DNA of 64,000 nucleotides from Alphaproteobacteria bacterium UBA1301 (GTDB taxonomy: Bacteria > Pseudomonadota > Alphaproteobacteria > Micropepsales > Micropepsaceae). The first letter of the stretch is position 1, and the number at the start of each line of letters is the position of its first letter. The DNA is taken from assembly GCA_002307725.1 (NCBI GenBank), contig DBUB01000002.1:581824-645823 (forward strand), written 5' to 3'. The position numbers were made by a program, and so were the translations under genes. Below the pieces are notes generated by a model. The model was not told the DNA's origin. It ran no database searches and saw only the letters and a list, made by a program, of their open reading frames with translations. Below, in pieces: positions 27,195-38,825 of this stretch.

Positions 27195-29102
27195 TTACAG
27201 CTCGACCTGCGCCCCCAATTCGACCACGCGGTTGGTCGGTAGCCGATAATAGTGCGCCGGCGACAGGGCGTTGGTCGCCAGCCAGGTGAACAGCGTCAGC
27301 CGCCAGCGGCTCATCTGCGGCGTTTGGGACGCCACCAGTGTGTCGCGGCCGAGGAAGAAGCTGGTGGTTTCGGGATCGACGGCAAGGCCGAAGCGGCGCG
27401 CATCGGCCAGACTCTTCGGCAGGTCGGGGCTTTCGAAGAAACCGTGGCGGATATGGATGCCGTAGAATCCCTTGCCCAGCTTCTCGACGTCGAGCTGCTT
27501 GCCCGCGGCCACGAATGGCGTATTGGCGACGCGCACGTCGACGATCAGGACGCGCTCGTGCAGCACTTTGTTGTGTTTGAGGTTGTGCAGCAGCGCGCCC
27601 GGCACCGTATCAGCCCGCGGCGCCAGGAAGACACCGGTGCCCGACACCCGCGTCGAGATGCGATCGACGTTCTGCAGGAAGATGGGTAATGCCACCGCGT
27701 TGCGACGGTGACGGTCGGCCTGGGCTCTGCGGCCGCGCCGCCAGGTGTCCATCACCACGAAGACGCAAGCCGCGATCAGCAATGGCAGCCAGCCACCTTC
27801 GAAAATCTTGAGCGCGTTGGAGGCGAGGAACGCGAGATCGACCAGCGCCAGGGCACCGAACAGCGGTAGCACGAGCCGTACCGGCCAATGCCATTGCTTG
27901 ACTGCGACGATGCCCACCAGAACCGTCGAAAGCCCCATCACGCCTGTCACCGCGATGCCGTAAGCGGCAGCGAGGTTGTCCGAGGTGCGGAAAATCAGGA
28001 CCACCAGCACCACGCCGACGCATAAGTAAGCGTTCATCCGCGGCACATAGATCTGGCCGGATTCCTGCGCCGAAGTGTGGCGGATTTCCATGCGTGGCAA
28101 TTGCCCGAGTTGCACGGCCTGACGGGTGATCGAATAGACCCCGGTGATGACCGCTTGGCTGGCGATGATCGTCGCCACCGTCGCCAGCACCACCATGGGA
28201 TAATGGGCCCAGTGCGGCGCCAGCGAGAAGAAGGCGAAGGCGGCATTGGCCGGATGGCGCAGCACCGACGCGCCTTGGCCGAAATAGTTCGCGATCAGCG
28301 CCGGAAACACGAAAAGGACCCACGCCAGCCGGATCGGCCCTTTGCCAAAATGGCCCATGTCGGCGTAGAGCGCTTCGCAGCCCGTCACCGCTAGCACCAC
28401 CGCGCCGAGCGCGACGAAAGCGGTCCACGGTTCTTCGACGAACAGCTCCAGGCCGTAGGCTGGATTGATCGCCAAGAGAATCTGCGGCGTCTCGATGATG
28501 GAGATAACGCCCAAGACCGCCAGCACGATGAACCACACCACCATGATCGGCCCGAACAGCTTGCCGACCATATCGGTGCCGCGCGCCTGGATCAGGAACA
28601 GGCCGACGAGGATGACGAGCGACAGCGGCAGCACCAGATGCGCCAAGGCCTGGTTCTCGACCGTCAGACCTTCCACTGCCGACAGCACCGAGATCGCTGG
28701 CGTCAGGATGCCGTCGCCGAAAAACAACGCCAGCCCGAAGATCGCCGCGGTGCCGATCGCGATTTTGGCGGTGCGCGATAGGCGGCGCACGCGATGGGCC
28801 AGCGAAGCCAGTGCCAGAATGCCGCCTTCGCCGTCGTTGTCGGAGCGCATGATCAGGACGACGTATTTTAGGGTCACCACCACGATCAGCGCCCATATGA
28901 TCAGACTCGTCACGCCCATGATCGCGGTCTGGAACGCCACGTTGTGACTGGCGGCCAGCGCCGATTGCTTGAAGGCATAAAGTGGGCTGGTGCCGATATC
29001 GCCGTAGACCACGCCGAGCGCACCGAGCGTCAATGCGGTGTTGCGCTTCCAATGGCGGGGGATTTCGGTGGCCGGTAAGGAAGCCGCGATGGTGGTGTTC
29101 AC
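27195..29102 (-). CDS. kup: Kup-family potassium uptake transporter
   Basis: A K+ uptake permease of the HAK/KUP/KT family, probably K+/H+ symport. The hallmark GDIGTSPLYAFKQ opens the first helix, about 12 membrane helices follow, and a ~150-residue cytoplasmic tail ends the protein. GTG 29102 gives 635 residues, the usual family length, with about 26 residues before LGALGVVYGDIG. In-frame starts at 29183 (ATG, 662 aa) and 29303 (GTG, 702 aa) exist. The latter would place a large dyad inside the coding region and is unlikely; none has a clear Shine-Dalgarno site. The gene is monocistronic. Confidence 0.93.
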   Translation of the reverse strand: MNTTIAASLPATEIPRHWKRNTALTLGALGVVYGDIGTSPLYAFKQSALAASHNVAFQTAIMGVTSLIIWALIVVVTLKYVVLIMRSDNDGEGGILALASLAHRVRRLSRTAKIAIGTAAIFGLALFFGDGILTPAISVLSAVEGLTVENQALAHLVLPLSLVILVGLFLIQARGTDMVGKLFGPIMVVWFIVLAVLGVISIIETPQILLAINPAYGLELFVEEPWTAFVALGAVVLAVTGCEALYADMGHFGKGPIRLAWVLFVFPALIANYFGQGASVLRHPANAAFAFFSLAPHWAHYPMVVLATVATIIASQAVITGVYSITRQAVQLGQLPRMEIRHTSAQESGQIYVPRMNAYLCVGVVLVVLIFRTSDNLAAAYGIAVTGVMGLSTVLVGIVAVKQWHWPVRLVLPLFGALALVDLAFLASNALKIFEGGWLPLLIAACVFVVMDTWRRGRRAQADRHRRNAVALPIFLQNVDRISTRVSGTGVFLAPRADTVPGALLHNLKHNKVLHERVLIVDVRVANTPFVAAGKQLDVEKLGKGFYGIHIRHGFFESPDLPKSLADARRFGLAVDPETTSFFLGRDTLVASQTPQMSRWRLTLFTWLATNALSPAHYYRLPTNRVVELGAQVEL

Positions 29103-29242
29103 GTTATGAACGTACGAGACATGCGCGCTCCCGAAGGCTTCCGGCCTTAAGATTTTCAGAATGCCGGAAAGGGCGCGGAACATAGCCGCGTGGACTAGGG
29201 CTGCAAGAGGTGGAAACGCGTAAAAGCCCTTTATGACGCGGC

Positions 29243-29291
29243 TATATATGAACCGGATATGCGATTTCATGAAATCCGGCGGCCATATATA
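29243..29291. promoter_or_regulatory. Large inverted repeat upstream of kup
   Basis: Arms TATATATG (29243-29250) and CATATATA (29284-29291) enclose a second pair CCGGAT (29253-29258) and ATCCGG (29274-29279). A 14-bp perfect palindrome GATTTCATGAAATC spans 29263-29276. It is AT-rich against a GC-rich background and sits upstream of all probable kup starts, so it may be an operator or an RNA structure controlling kup. Confidence 0.45.
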
Positions 29292-29357
29292 TTGATTTTT
29301 CACGAAAGGCGTCAGAATTTATATGGAACCTATATTTTGTGTCCGCTCGCTTTGCCA

Positions 29358-30353
29358 TCAGGAATTGCGCTGCGACCACAGTTCTTGGAGCCCGGATTCT
29401 ACCGCCCGCGCCTCGGTCAGGCGGCAAAGCCGCGATTTCGCCGCGCGCCGTTCGCCCCCGTCTTGCGGAAATGGCGCCTGCTCGATGTACCAAGCCAGGT
29501 GCTTGCGGAAAATCTTGATGCCGTTGGTCTCGCCGTAAAACGCGATGCTGTCGCTGAGATGAGCGAGCGCGATGGTGAGCCGCTCCGCCAGCGATGGTTC
29601 GCTTGCGGCGCTTCCCGTCCGCAAATAGCGATCAATTCCGGCGGCGATCCACGGCCGTCCGCAGGCGCCGCGTCCAATCATCACCGCGTCGGCGCCTGAC
29701 TGCTTCAGTGCTTCGCACGCCGACGCGTCGTCGATGATGTCGCCGTTGACGATCACCGGCAGCGACACCGCCGTTTTCACCGCCTTTACGGCATGCCAGT
29801 CGCAGGCACCCTTGTAGAATTGGTTGCGGGTGCGTGCGTGCACCGTGATCGCCTTGACGCCGGCTTGTTCGGCGCGCACCGCCAGTTCCGGCGCATTGTA
29901 GCTGGCCTCGTCCCAGCCGAGCCGCATTTTCAGCGTCACCGGCCGCGATGTCCCGTTCACCGCCGCAGCGATCAGCCGTTCGGCGTGATCGAGGTTTCGC
30001 ATCAGCGCCGCGCCGCACAACACGCCGGTCACCTCGCGCGACGGGCAGCCCATGTTGATGTCGATGATGTCAGCACCGGCCTTTTCGGCCATTTTGGCGC
30101 CGAGCTCGATCCAGCGCGCCTCGCGCCCGACCAGTTGCACGACGTTGAGATCCTTGCCATCTAGCGCCGCCCGCCGCACCACATCGGGCCGCCCATCTGC
30201 GAGTGCGTCGGCCGCCACCATTTCGGTGACGGTATAACGGGCGCCGGCACGGGCCGCCGCCCGGCGGAAGGGCAGGTCTGAGACCCCGCTCATTGGCGCG
30301 ATCAGCACGCGTGTGCCGATGTCGACATCGCCGATTTGGAACTCTTCGTACAT
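29358..30353 (-). CDS. dusB: tRNA-dihydrouridine synthase DusB
   Basis: A 331-residue FMN enzyme that reduces uridine to dihydrouridine in the tRNA D-loop using NADPH. Motifs: APMSGVSDLPFRR at the N-terminus (FMN site), the catalytic cysteine in NMGCPSREVTG near residue 100, KMRLGWD, VHARTRNQFYKG, VNGDI and GRGACGRPW. The ATG at 30353 is chosen because the upstream extension to 30422 would run into cowN. It is the last gene of an apparent minus-strand operon with MBL hydrolase, recQ and cowN. In many alphaproteobacteria dusB precedes ntrBC; that link is absent here. Confidence 0.94.
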   Translation of the reverse strand: MYEEFQIGDVDIGTRVLIAPMSGVSDLPFRRAAARAGARYTVTEMVAADALADGRPDVVRRAALDGKDLNVVQLVGREARWIELGAKMAEKAGADIIDINMGCPSREVTGVLCGAALMRNLDHAERLIAAAVNGTSRPVTLKMRLGWDEASYNAPELAVRAEQAGVKAITVHARTRNQFYKGACDWHAVKAVKTAVSLPVIVNGDIIDDASACEALKQSGADAVMIGRGACGRPWIAAGIDRYLRTGSAASEPSLAERLTIALAHLSDSIAFYGETNGIKIFRKHLAWYIEQAPFPQDGGERRAAKSRLCRLTEARAVESGLQELWSQRNS

Positions 30354-30412
30354 TGCCGATGGTGTGGCAGAGCGGGGCGCCCGGCACAAGTATCCGGTGC
30401 CGCCGTGCCGCG

Positions 30413-30694
30413 TCAGAAGCACTCCCGTTCGAGTTTTTCCAGCGCAGCCAGCGCCGCCTCGTCGTCATGATCCTCGAACAGTTCGGCGATGTAATAAACG
30501 TGACTGTGCAACAGCAGCAGCCGATCGGCCACCGGCACGTCGGCGGCTTCGGCTTTGACAAAACGCTGCTTGAAGCGCTCCCAGAATGGATTGGTCAGCT
30601 TGGGATCATCGATATAACGGTGGAGATGCCCCAGCACCGCCTGCATGTTGGCGTCAAAATCGATGCCGGAAAAACTCACATACCGATCTGTCAT
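30413..30694 (-). CDS. cowN: CowN-family protein (nitrogenase protection from CO)
   Basis: A 93-residue small acidic protein. It starts [16 protein letters not shown] and ends [23 protein letters not shown], with NPFWERF in the middle; this pattern and length match the CowN family as I recall it. CowN lets diazotrophs fix nitrogen in the presence of carbon monoxide by binding nitrogenase. The gene follows recQ by 9 bp, with TGAGG of the recQ stop serving as a plausible ribosome site for ATG 30694 (a GTG at 30697 is also possible). No nif genes are visible, so whether the host fixes nitrogen is unknown. Assignment rests on sequence recall, not on a search. Confidence 0.75.
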   Translation of the reverse strand: MTDRYVSFSGIDFDANMQAVLGHLHRYIDDPKLTNPFWERFKQRFVKAEAADVPVADRLLLLHSHVYYIAELFEDHDDEAALAALEKLERECF

Positions 30695-30703
30695 CACGCG
30701 GCC

Positions 30704-32542
30704 TCAGGATTCGCCATGCGCGGCGATGGCGTCGATGAAGATTTGGCCGAAATCGCGCAACTTTGAGGTGCCGACGCCGCTGATTTCGGCGAAGGCTTCG
30801 AGATCGCGCGGCGCTTTGCGGGCCATGTCCTGCAGCGTCTTGTCGGAAAAAATCAGATAAGCCGCAACGCGGCGGCGAGCGGCGAGGGTGAGGCGAAGGC
30901 GTTTCAGCATGGCGAACAGGTCAGCCGCGGAATCGTCAAGGGTTGCTGCAGCGGCTGCTGCCCGTTCTTTGCGACTGGTGCGGTGCGGTTGCTCGGCGCG
31001 CGCCATGAACCGCACAGCGCCTTTGAGAATCGCCTTGCCGTCGGACGAAAGCGCCAGCCCGCCATAGCCGGCAACGTCATGAATAAGAAACCCGCCCGCG
31101 ACGAGCTGGCGGATCAGCGACCGCCATTCGCCTTTCTTGCGCGCGGCGCCCGCTCCGAAGGCATCGAGTTGGTCGTGCCGGCAGGCCGTGATCTTTTCAG
31201 TTTCGTCGCCACTGAGCACATCGACGATATGCGCCGCGCCATAGCGTTCGCCGGTTTGGTAGACGATGTTCAGGATCAGCTGGGCCGCGGCCGTCGCATC
31301 GGTCATCGCGGCCGGTTCGAGACAGGCATCGCAGTTGCCGCAAGGCTCGGCGTTTTCGCCGAAATAGGCGAGCAGGGTCCGGCGCCGGCAGGTCGCCGCT
31401 TCGCAATAGCCGATCAGCGCGGCGAGTCGTTGATGCTGGCGCCGCTTGTGATCGTCGCTGGTATCTTCCTCGTCGATGAACATGCGCCGCATGCGGATGT
31501 CGCCGAGCCCATACAGCATATGCGCTTCGGCCGGTTCGCCGTCGCGCCCGGCGCGGCCGATCTCTTGATAATAGGCTTCCAGGGTTGCTGGCAGATCGGC
31601 GTGAAAAACATAGCGCACGTCGGACTTGTCGATGCCCATGCCGAAGGCGATCGTCGCCGCCATCACGGTATAGGGTTCGGTCATGAAAGCATTCTGATGG
31701 GCTTCGCGCGCCTCGGCGCTCATGCCGGCGTGATAGGCCAGCGCCTTGACGCCCGCCGCTGTAAGAAGAGCTGCCGCCTCTTCGGTGCGCTTGCGTGACA
31801 GGCAATAGACGATGCCGCTCTGGCGCGGATGGGCTTTGACGAAATCGAGAAGCTGCTGCTTCCAGCCCTGCTTGGCGGCCACCGTCAGGCGGATGTTGGG
31901 GCGATCGAAGCCGAGCACGATCTGTTCGACGGCGCCGCCGAACAGCTTGTCGGCAATGTCGGCGCGGGTGGTCTCATCGGCGGTCGCCGTCAGCGCCATG
32001 ATCGGCACAGTGGGAAATGTCGTACGCAATTGCGCCAGCGCGGCGTATTCGGGCCGGAATGCCGGGCCCCATTGCGCGATGCAATGCGCTTCGTCGACCG
32101 CGATCAATTCCAGCGGCAGCTTGGCCAGCGCCGCCAGCATCGGGGCCGTCATCAGCCGCTCGGGCGACATATATAAGAGTCGCGTCTGGCCTACCGCGGC
32201 GCGCCGCCAAGCTGCGACATTGTCCTCGCGGGAATGCGACGAATTGATGGTGTCGGCGGCCACACCCGCCAGCCGTAAGGCTTCCACTTGGTCCTGCATC
32301 AGCGCGACGAGTGGCGAGACCACGATCGACAGGCCGCCTAGCACCAAGGCTGGCACCTGAAAGCACAGCGACTTGCCCGAGCCGGTCGGCATGACGCACA
32401 GCGCGTTGCCGCCGTTCAGCACGACCTCCATCGCCCGTTCTTGGCCGGGGCGGAAGGCCTCGAAGCCGAAAACTTCTTTCAGAATCTGCCGGCACGACGC
32501 GGCATGATGAGCGGGAGCATTCATACCGCTTCTCGCATTCAC
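30704..32542 (-). CDS. recQ: ATP-dependent DNA helicase RecQ
   Basis: A 612-residue 3'-5' DNA helicase used in recombination and replication-fork repair. Helicase motifs: Q-motif region FEAFRPGQE, Walker A PTGSGKSLCF near residue 55, DEAH box VDEAHCIAQWG, motif VI QEIGRAGRDG. The RecQ-C-terminal zinc site is seen as four cysteines (CEAATCRRR and CGNCDAC, about residues 380-412), then a winged-helix region and a C-terminal HRDC domain (about 525-605). The start is GTG 32542, in a GTGA overlap with the MBL gene stop; an ATG at 32524 is the alternative. All domains appear intact. Confidence 0.95.
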   Translation of the reverse strand: MNARSGMNAPAHHAASCRQILKEVFGFEAFRPGQERAMEVVLNGGNALCVMPTGSGKSLCFQVPALVLGGLSIVVSPLVALMQDQVEALRLAGVAADTINSSHSREDNVAAWRRAAVGQTRLLYMSPERLMTAPMLAALAKLPLELIAVDEAHCIAQWGPAFRPEYAALAQLRTTFPTVPIMALTATADETTRADIADKLFGGAVEQIVLGFDRPNIRLTVAAKQGWKQQLLDFVKAHPRQSGIVYCLSRKRTEEAAALLTAAGVKALAYHAGMSAEAREAHQNAFMTEPYTVMAATIAFGMGIDKSDVRYVFHADLPATLEAYYQEIGRAGRDGEPAEAHMLYGLGDIRMRRMFIDEEDTSDDHKRRQHQRLAALIGYCEAATCRRRTLLAYFGENAEPCGNCDACLEPAAMTDATAAAQLILNIVYQTGERYGAAHIVDVLSGDETEKITACRHDQLDAFGAGAARKKGEWRSLIRQLVAGGFLIHDVAGYGGLALSSDGKAILKGAVRFMARAEQPHRTSRKERAAAAAATLDDSAADLFAMLKRLRLTLAARRRVAAYLIFSDKTLQDMARKAPRDLEAFAEISGVGTSKLRDFGQIFIDAIAAHGES

Positions 32543-33204
32543 ACCCTGCGGCCCAGCGCGACATCGCTGACGAAGGGATTGGTCCGGCGTTCTTCGGCGA
32601 AGCTCGACATCGGGCCATGGCCGGGCACGAAGCCAAGATCGCCCAGCGGCCAGAGTTTTTCGACGATGGAATGGATCAGCGTTGCGGCATCGCCGCCGGC
32701 CAGATCGGTGCGCCCGATCGAGCCTTTGAACAGCACATCGCCCGAGAACGCGATGTTGGCTTCGGGCTGGACAAAGACGACGTGGCCCGGTGTATGTCCG
32801 GGGCAGTGGATCACATCCATCGTCACCTCGCCGAAGGAGACCGTATCGCCATCGCCGAGGAAGCGGTCCGGCGTGCAGGGCTCGGCGTGCCCGAAGCCCG
32901 GCGTGGTCCGGTTCTGACCCAGCGCGTCGAGCAGGAAGCGGTCGCCCTCGTGCGGGCCTTCGAGCCGCGCCCCGGTGCGCCGCTTCAGTTCGGCCGCCCC
33001 CGAGGCATGGTCGAGATGACCATGGGTGAGAAAGATCTTCTCCACCGTCACACCATTGCGGGCCGCCGCCGCGATCAAACGGTCAACCTCGCCGCCGGGA
33101 TCGATGAGCGCGCCCTGCTTGGTGACGTCGCACCACACAAGGGTGCAGTTCTGCTGATACGGTGTGACCGGAAGGATAGCGGCATGAAAGAGCGGGGAGG
33201 TCAT
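32539..33204 (-). CDS. MBL-fold metallo-hydrolase, glyoxalase II-like
   Basis: A 221-residue cytoplasmic metallo-beta-lactamase-fold hydrolase. The zinc motif THGHLDHASGA near residue 60, CPGHTPGHV near residue 135, FSGDVLF and the late PGHGP are all present, as in YcbL-type glyoxalase II-like enzymes that cleave thioesters such as S-lactoylglutathione. ATG 33204 (MTSPLFHAAI) is chosen; the longer frame to 33369 reads through a dispersed repeat and is unlikely to be translated. The end overlaps recQ by 4 bases, so it heads the MBL-recQ-cowN-dusB operon. Confidence 0.9.
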   Translation of the reverse strand: MTSPLFHAAILPVTPYQQNCTLVWCDVTKQGALIDPGGEVDRLIAAAARNGVTVEKIFLTHGHLDHASGAAELKRRTGARLEGPHEGDRFLLDALGQNRTTPGFGHAEPCTPDRFLGDGDTVSFGEVTMDVIHCPGHTPGHVVFVQPEANIAFSGDVLFKGSIGRTDLAGGDAATLIHSIVEKLWPLGDLGFVPGHGPMSSFAEERRTNPFVSDVALGRRV

Positions 33205-33223
33205 GGAATGCCTGGAATGGATG

Positions 33224-33308
33224 GCGGAGGATGGAGAACTTGAAATGAACCGTCTCAGCTCCTGACTCAAGAAAGCCGGTATTTTTTCGGTTTGCGGGTA
33301 CGGATGAG
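33224..33308 (+). repeat. Dispersed repeat copy A (left edge of gas vesicle island)
   Basis: This ~85 bp sequence aligns without large gaps with 48233-48315 at about 80 % identity by eye; the best shared stretch is around GAAATGAACC and GCTCCTGAC. Both copies have the same orientation. They bracket the gas vesicle region. Copy A lies in the leader of the MBL gene, copy B beyond the end of the ABC permease gene. Confidence 0.7.
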
Positions 33309-33528
33309 GGACCAAGCCTTCACCGAATTTACCATGTGTCCCTCTCTTCTCACCGGTCCCAACCGACATTCCTCCGAAAAATGTCGAACAAGGATCGGCT
33401 CATTGAACGCGCCGAGATTCTGGCAACCGCGTCGGCCACCTTCAGATACGGCAGGTGGAGCAATTGCGGCAAGAGGCTAGGTTGCTGGTGCGGTCCGATT
33501 GCAGAAACCCCGCTCTGGTCGGGTACCG

Positions 33529-33714
33529 TCAGACCGGCGGGAGGGGCTCGGTGCCCTTGTCCAGCAACGCCAGGTACTTCGAATAGGCAAACAGCCGATT
33601 GCGCCGTTTGCCGGTGACTTCGTGGACGATCCCGGCTGAAGCGCGCCGCGCATATTCCACTGCGCATGCCAAAGGTTCGCACGCGTAGAGCCGCTTGGGA
33701 ATCCCATACGAGAT
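33529..33714 (-). pseudogene. C-terminal remnant of a Fic-family protein
   Basis: The minus-strand frame open from 33714 to the stop at 33529-33531 encodes about 61 residues. The last part, HEVTGKRRNRLFAYSKYL followed by ALLDKGTEP, has the look of the C-terminus of Fic/DUF4172-type proteins. The catalytic Fic core (HxFxxGNGR) is absent, and a stop precedes the fragment, so it is a decayed piece. It lies between the repeat and the last gene of the gas vesicle cluster, consistent with an insertion or deletion breakpoint. Confidence 0.5.
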
Positions 33715-33771
33715 TCAAATGTCAGATTTTATCCACCAGAATTCCGGTGACAGCGGCTCTTCCTGCATCGG

Positions 33772-34395
33772 CTACAACGCCCGCGGATTGGCGCCGTCCG
33801 TGCGCAGAAATTCGCTCAAGGACGTCACTTGAATGGTGTCGGGAAGCATCTCGGCCGCATGGTGCAGTGCCCCCAGAAATAGAATGCCCGTCTCGCCGGT
33901 CTGTAATGTCTGGTCTATGCGTTGCGCAACGAAGCTGTCCCTGCGCTCCAACAGGTCGCGGAAGATCTCGGCATTTTCGTTCTTGTCCGCGTCCGCGCCA
34001 AGGCTGCTCGCGCCAGTGTGCACGCCCGCCATGATCAGCTCATATTCCTTGCGAAGCAGGTTCGGGTCTTCCGTTCCCTCGATTTTCGCACCGCGTTCCG
34101 CGAGTTTCAGCAAAATGCGGTAGTTCGCTCCGCCTTGCTGGGCGAGGTCGCGAACGATCTTTTCCTCCAATCCGCAGACCGGCAGGCCATCCTGGTAGAG
34201 CCGCAGTTTGGTGTAATCAAGGGGAAGACGGTCCATTGCGATTTCCAAGGCGTTCCAAAATTCGGTGAGAGCTTCTCTACTCGCCTTCCACGCTTTCTCT
34301 CCTCCCTTTTCGATATAGGCTTGGCGTACGCGCTCCTGGAGCGGGCCAAGATCGGCTTGGCTGTGAACAATCGGAATGTGAATGAGCCGTCTCAA
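33772..34395 (-). CDS. Uncharacterised protein at the end of the gas vesicle operon
   Basis: A 207-residue soluble, mostly helical protein with no recognised motif. It begins MRRLIHIPIVHSQADLGPL and contains GLEEKIVRDLAQQGG near residue 75 and a C-terminal GILFLGALHHAAEMLP. The start is a TTG, supported by an excellent AGGAGG ribosome site 6-7 bases upstream. It follows the CDC48 gene by 23 bp and is likely the last gene of the operon. I do not recognise a function. The location suggests a role linked to the AAA ATPase or to vesicle biogenesis, which is inference only. Confidence 0.7.
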   Translation of the reverse strand: MRRLIHIPIVHSQADLGPLQERVRQAYIEKGGEKAWKASREALTEFWNALEIAMDRLPLDYTKLRLYQDGLPVCGLEEKIVRDLAQQGGANYRILLKLAERGAKIEGTEDPNLLRKEYELIMAGVHTGASSLGADADKNENAEIFRDLLERRDSFVAQRIDQTLQTGETGILFLGALHHAAEMLPDTIQVTSLSEFLRTDGANPRAL

Positions 34396-34418
34396 GCTTG
34401 TCCTCCTGTTTGGCCCGT

Positions 34419-36968
<2,550 letters not shown>

Positions 36969-36969
<1 letters not shown>

Positions 36970-37742
36970 TATTGTGCTCCTGAGAGAGGTGCCGCGGCGA
37001 CGAACGAATAGGGCGGCCAAGGGCCGGTACAGGTCACCTCGAATTGCGGATGATCTACGCGAAAGCGTTCGAGTGCGTCGGCAAACGCCGGGACTAGGTC
37101 ACGTTCCACCAAGCACGAGGCCCGATAGCCAGCCGATGCATCCGCTGGCGGCGCGCAAACGATATCCTTCAAAACTGCATCAAGCTTCTGCCGCAGCAAC
37201 TGCCCCAACTGTTTTGCACTGTCCTCCCGCGCGATCTCGTTGTGGTGATGGCGCATTCTGGCGCGCAGATAGGCCGCGCCGCGGCCCGTTGGCTCGTCAT
37301 CGTTAGACGTGCCGATTAGGCTGTGCAGGGCGGTTGCAACTTGATGATCGGTAGTCAGGACCCGTAATCCCGTGGCCCGCAATGGTATGCTCCGGTTGCC
37401 GTCCACGATCCGCAATGCGAGTTCGACCTTGCCTCGTACGCGTTCGAGATCGTTCAACAGGTCATTTGTCAAAGGCCCAAGGAATTCTCTCAGTGTGTCC
37501 GCGTTGGGACAAATCGTGCCGAACCGTAACGGCAAAACGGTATGGTCCTGCATGAGCCGCTCTAGGACCCGTTCATGACGCCAGACATTGTGTGGCATTG
37601 CCGCGATGATGCGGGAGGACAAACCGCTTACGGCCGCCGCGAACGTGCCGCACGATACGGACACGACATCGCCAGCTTCGTGCCCTTCGCCGGGAAGGGT
37701 CTCGAAGCGATGCGAGTCTACTATGCCATAGACGTAAAGCAT
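36969..37742 (-). CDS. GvpL/GvpF-family gas vesicle protein (fourth copy)
   Basis: A 257-residue GvpL/F protein. It opens MLYVYGIVDSHRF, has the family segment HTVLPLRFGTICPNA near residue 70 and ends in the typical FEVTCTGPWPPYSF. GvpF and GvpL bind GvpA and take part in nucleation of the vesicle. The start follows the upstream stop by 2 bases (TGACGATG). It is one of four GvpF/L genes in this cluster, so subfunctions are likely. Which corresponds to classical F or L cannot be settled without a tree. Confidence 0.93.
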
Positions 37743-37744
37743 CG

Positions 37745-37969
37745 TCAGAGACCTTCGTTTTTGGTCAACTTGGCGCTGGCTCGGGATGTACCGAGGAATC
37801 TCTCCGCCGTATCATAGGAGGCCACAAGCACCTTCAAGCCGACATAGACCAGATCGACGCCAGCGAGCGAAATAATGGCTTCACCCCACAGGACCACACC
37901 CTTGTTCAGTGCGCGATCAAGCAGATCGGCCAGAGACAAGTCGTCGTCATTCCCGATTTGAATGCCCAT
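37745..37969 (-). CDS. Small GvpA-family protein (GvpA/J/M/S type)
   Basis: A 74-residue member of the GvpA family. The core LADLLDRALNKGVVLWGE and ISLAGVDLVYVGLKVLVAS matches the two amphipathic helices and beta strands of GvpA. It lacks the C-terminal extension of GvpJ. Such shorter paralogues (GvpM/J/S) are minor components thought to seed or cap vesicles. ATG 37969 lies inside the end of the upstream GvpL/F gene (23-bp overlap); the extension to 38053 is an artefact of that overlap. Confidence 0.9.
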   Translation of the reverse strand: MGIQIGNDDDLSLADLLDRALNKGVVLWGEAIISLAGVDLVYVGLKVLVASYDTAERFLGTSRASAKLTKNEGL

Positions 37970-38825
37970 CTTGCTGCTCTTCCTGCCGGTAATCGGCGAA
38001 GCTGAACGGCGGCCAAGGTCCGCAGATCTCGTAGTGGAAACCGCGCGGTCCAAGGACCTTCCGGAATTCTTCGATCAAGTCAAAGAAGCGCTCCTCATCG
38101 GTTTTGGCCACGAGGTAGGCGCCATTCCACACCATATCGTCCGTGCGTCCGTGTACGTCCGCGGGTTGGAACTTCATCGTTGCATCCGCACGGGCAATCT
38201 CGCTCAGGCGCAGACGGTTCTCGTTTACATCTTGCGCGACGATGCGCTCGATTTCGGCGTCGCCGAGACGCGCAATCCGCCGTTGCAGGAAGAAGGCGCG
38301 GCCTTGCGCCGCCGCGGCGAGTTCGCTCTGGGCTGCGAGCATGGCCGGAGACTTCTCGCCGAGATGATCGCGCATAATCGTGCTGTCACAGAATATCTTG
38401 ACGCCCCACTCTTGCGCGCCGGCGACTCGCTCAAGGGCCTTAAGAAGGCCTTGGCGATGCTCGTGCAACATGCTGGATACCGTTTCGCCGTCTGAGAACA
38501 GCGCACCGAATCTCATGGGCAGAACGGTTTGAGTGCCGAGCAGGCTTTGCAGAACACGGTGATGATCCAGTATCAGTTTTTTGGCCTGTTCGGGATCCTT
38601 CAGTTCTTCCTCGAAGGGCGTGCCGACTGCCGGTGTTGCCACCATGCTAACGAGCGCGGCCATTCCATCGCCCGTAATGGTACCCACGGGACCGTCTGCA
38701 AGCCCCCTCAGGTGCGGATCAATTGATTCTATGCCGCCATTTTCCGCGCGGACGATCCCGTAGACATAGACACTCCGCGGTTTGGCGGGCTCGGAGAGGA
38801 CATCTTTTCTTTCAGGCTGCAACAT
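37947..38825 (-). CDS. GvpL/GvpF-family gas vesicle protein (third copy)
   Basis: A 292-residue GvpL/F protein. It has VYVYGIVRAENGG near residue 20, QTVLPMRFGALFSDGE near residue 100, a helical mid-region and the end segment YEICGPWPPFSFADY. It overlaps the upstream GvpF/L-J-domain gene by 14 bp and the downstream GvpA-like gene by 23 bp, so translation through this part of the operon is tightly coupled. Expected in the cytoplasm with GvpA during vesicle nucleation. Confidence 0.93.
   Translation of the reverse strand: MLQPERKDVLSEPAKPRSVYVYGIVRAENGGIESIDPHLRGLADGPVGTITGDGMAALVSMVATPAVGTPFEEELKDPEQAKKLILDHHRVLQSLLGTQTVLPMRFGALFSDGETVSSMLHEHRQGLLKALERVAGAQEWGVKIFCDSTIMRDHLGEKSPAMLAAQSELAAAAQGRAFFLQRRIARLGDAEIERIVAQDVNENRLRLSEIARADATMKFQPADVHGRTDDMVWNGAYLVAKTDEERFFDLIEEFRKVLGPRGFHYEICGPWPPFSFADYRQEEQQDGHSNRE

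Noticed and set aside
33350..33718. 122-residue minus-strand frame over the Fic remnant
   Set aside because: A different frame of the same region carries the Fic-like ending; this one has no similarity and no ribosome site.
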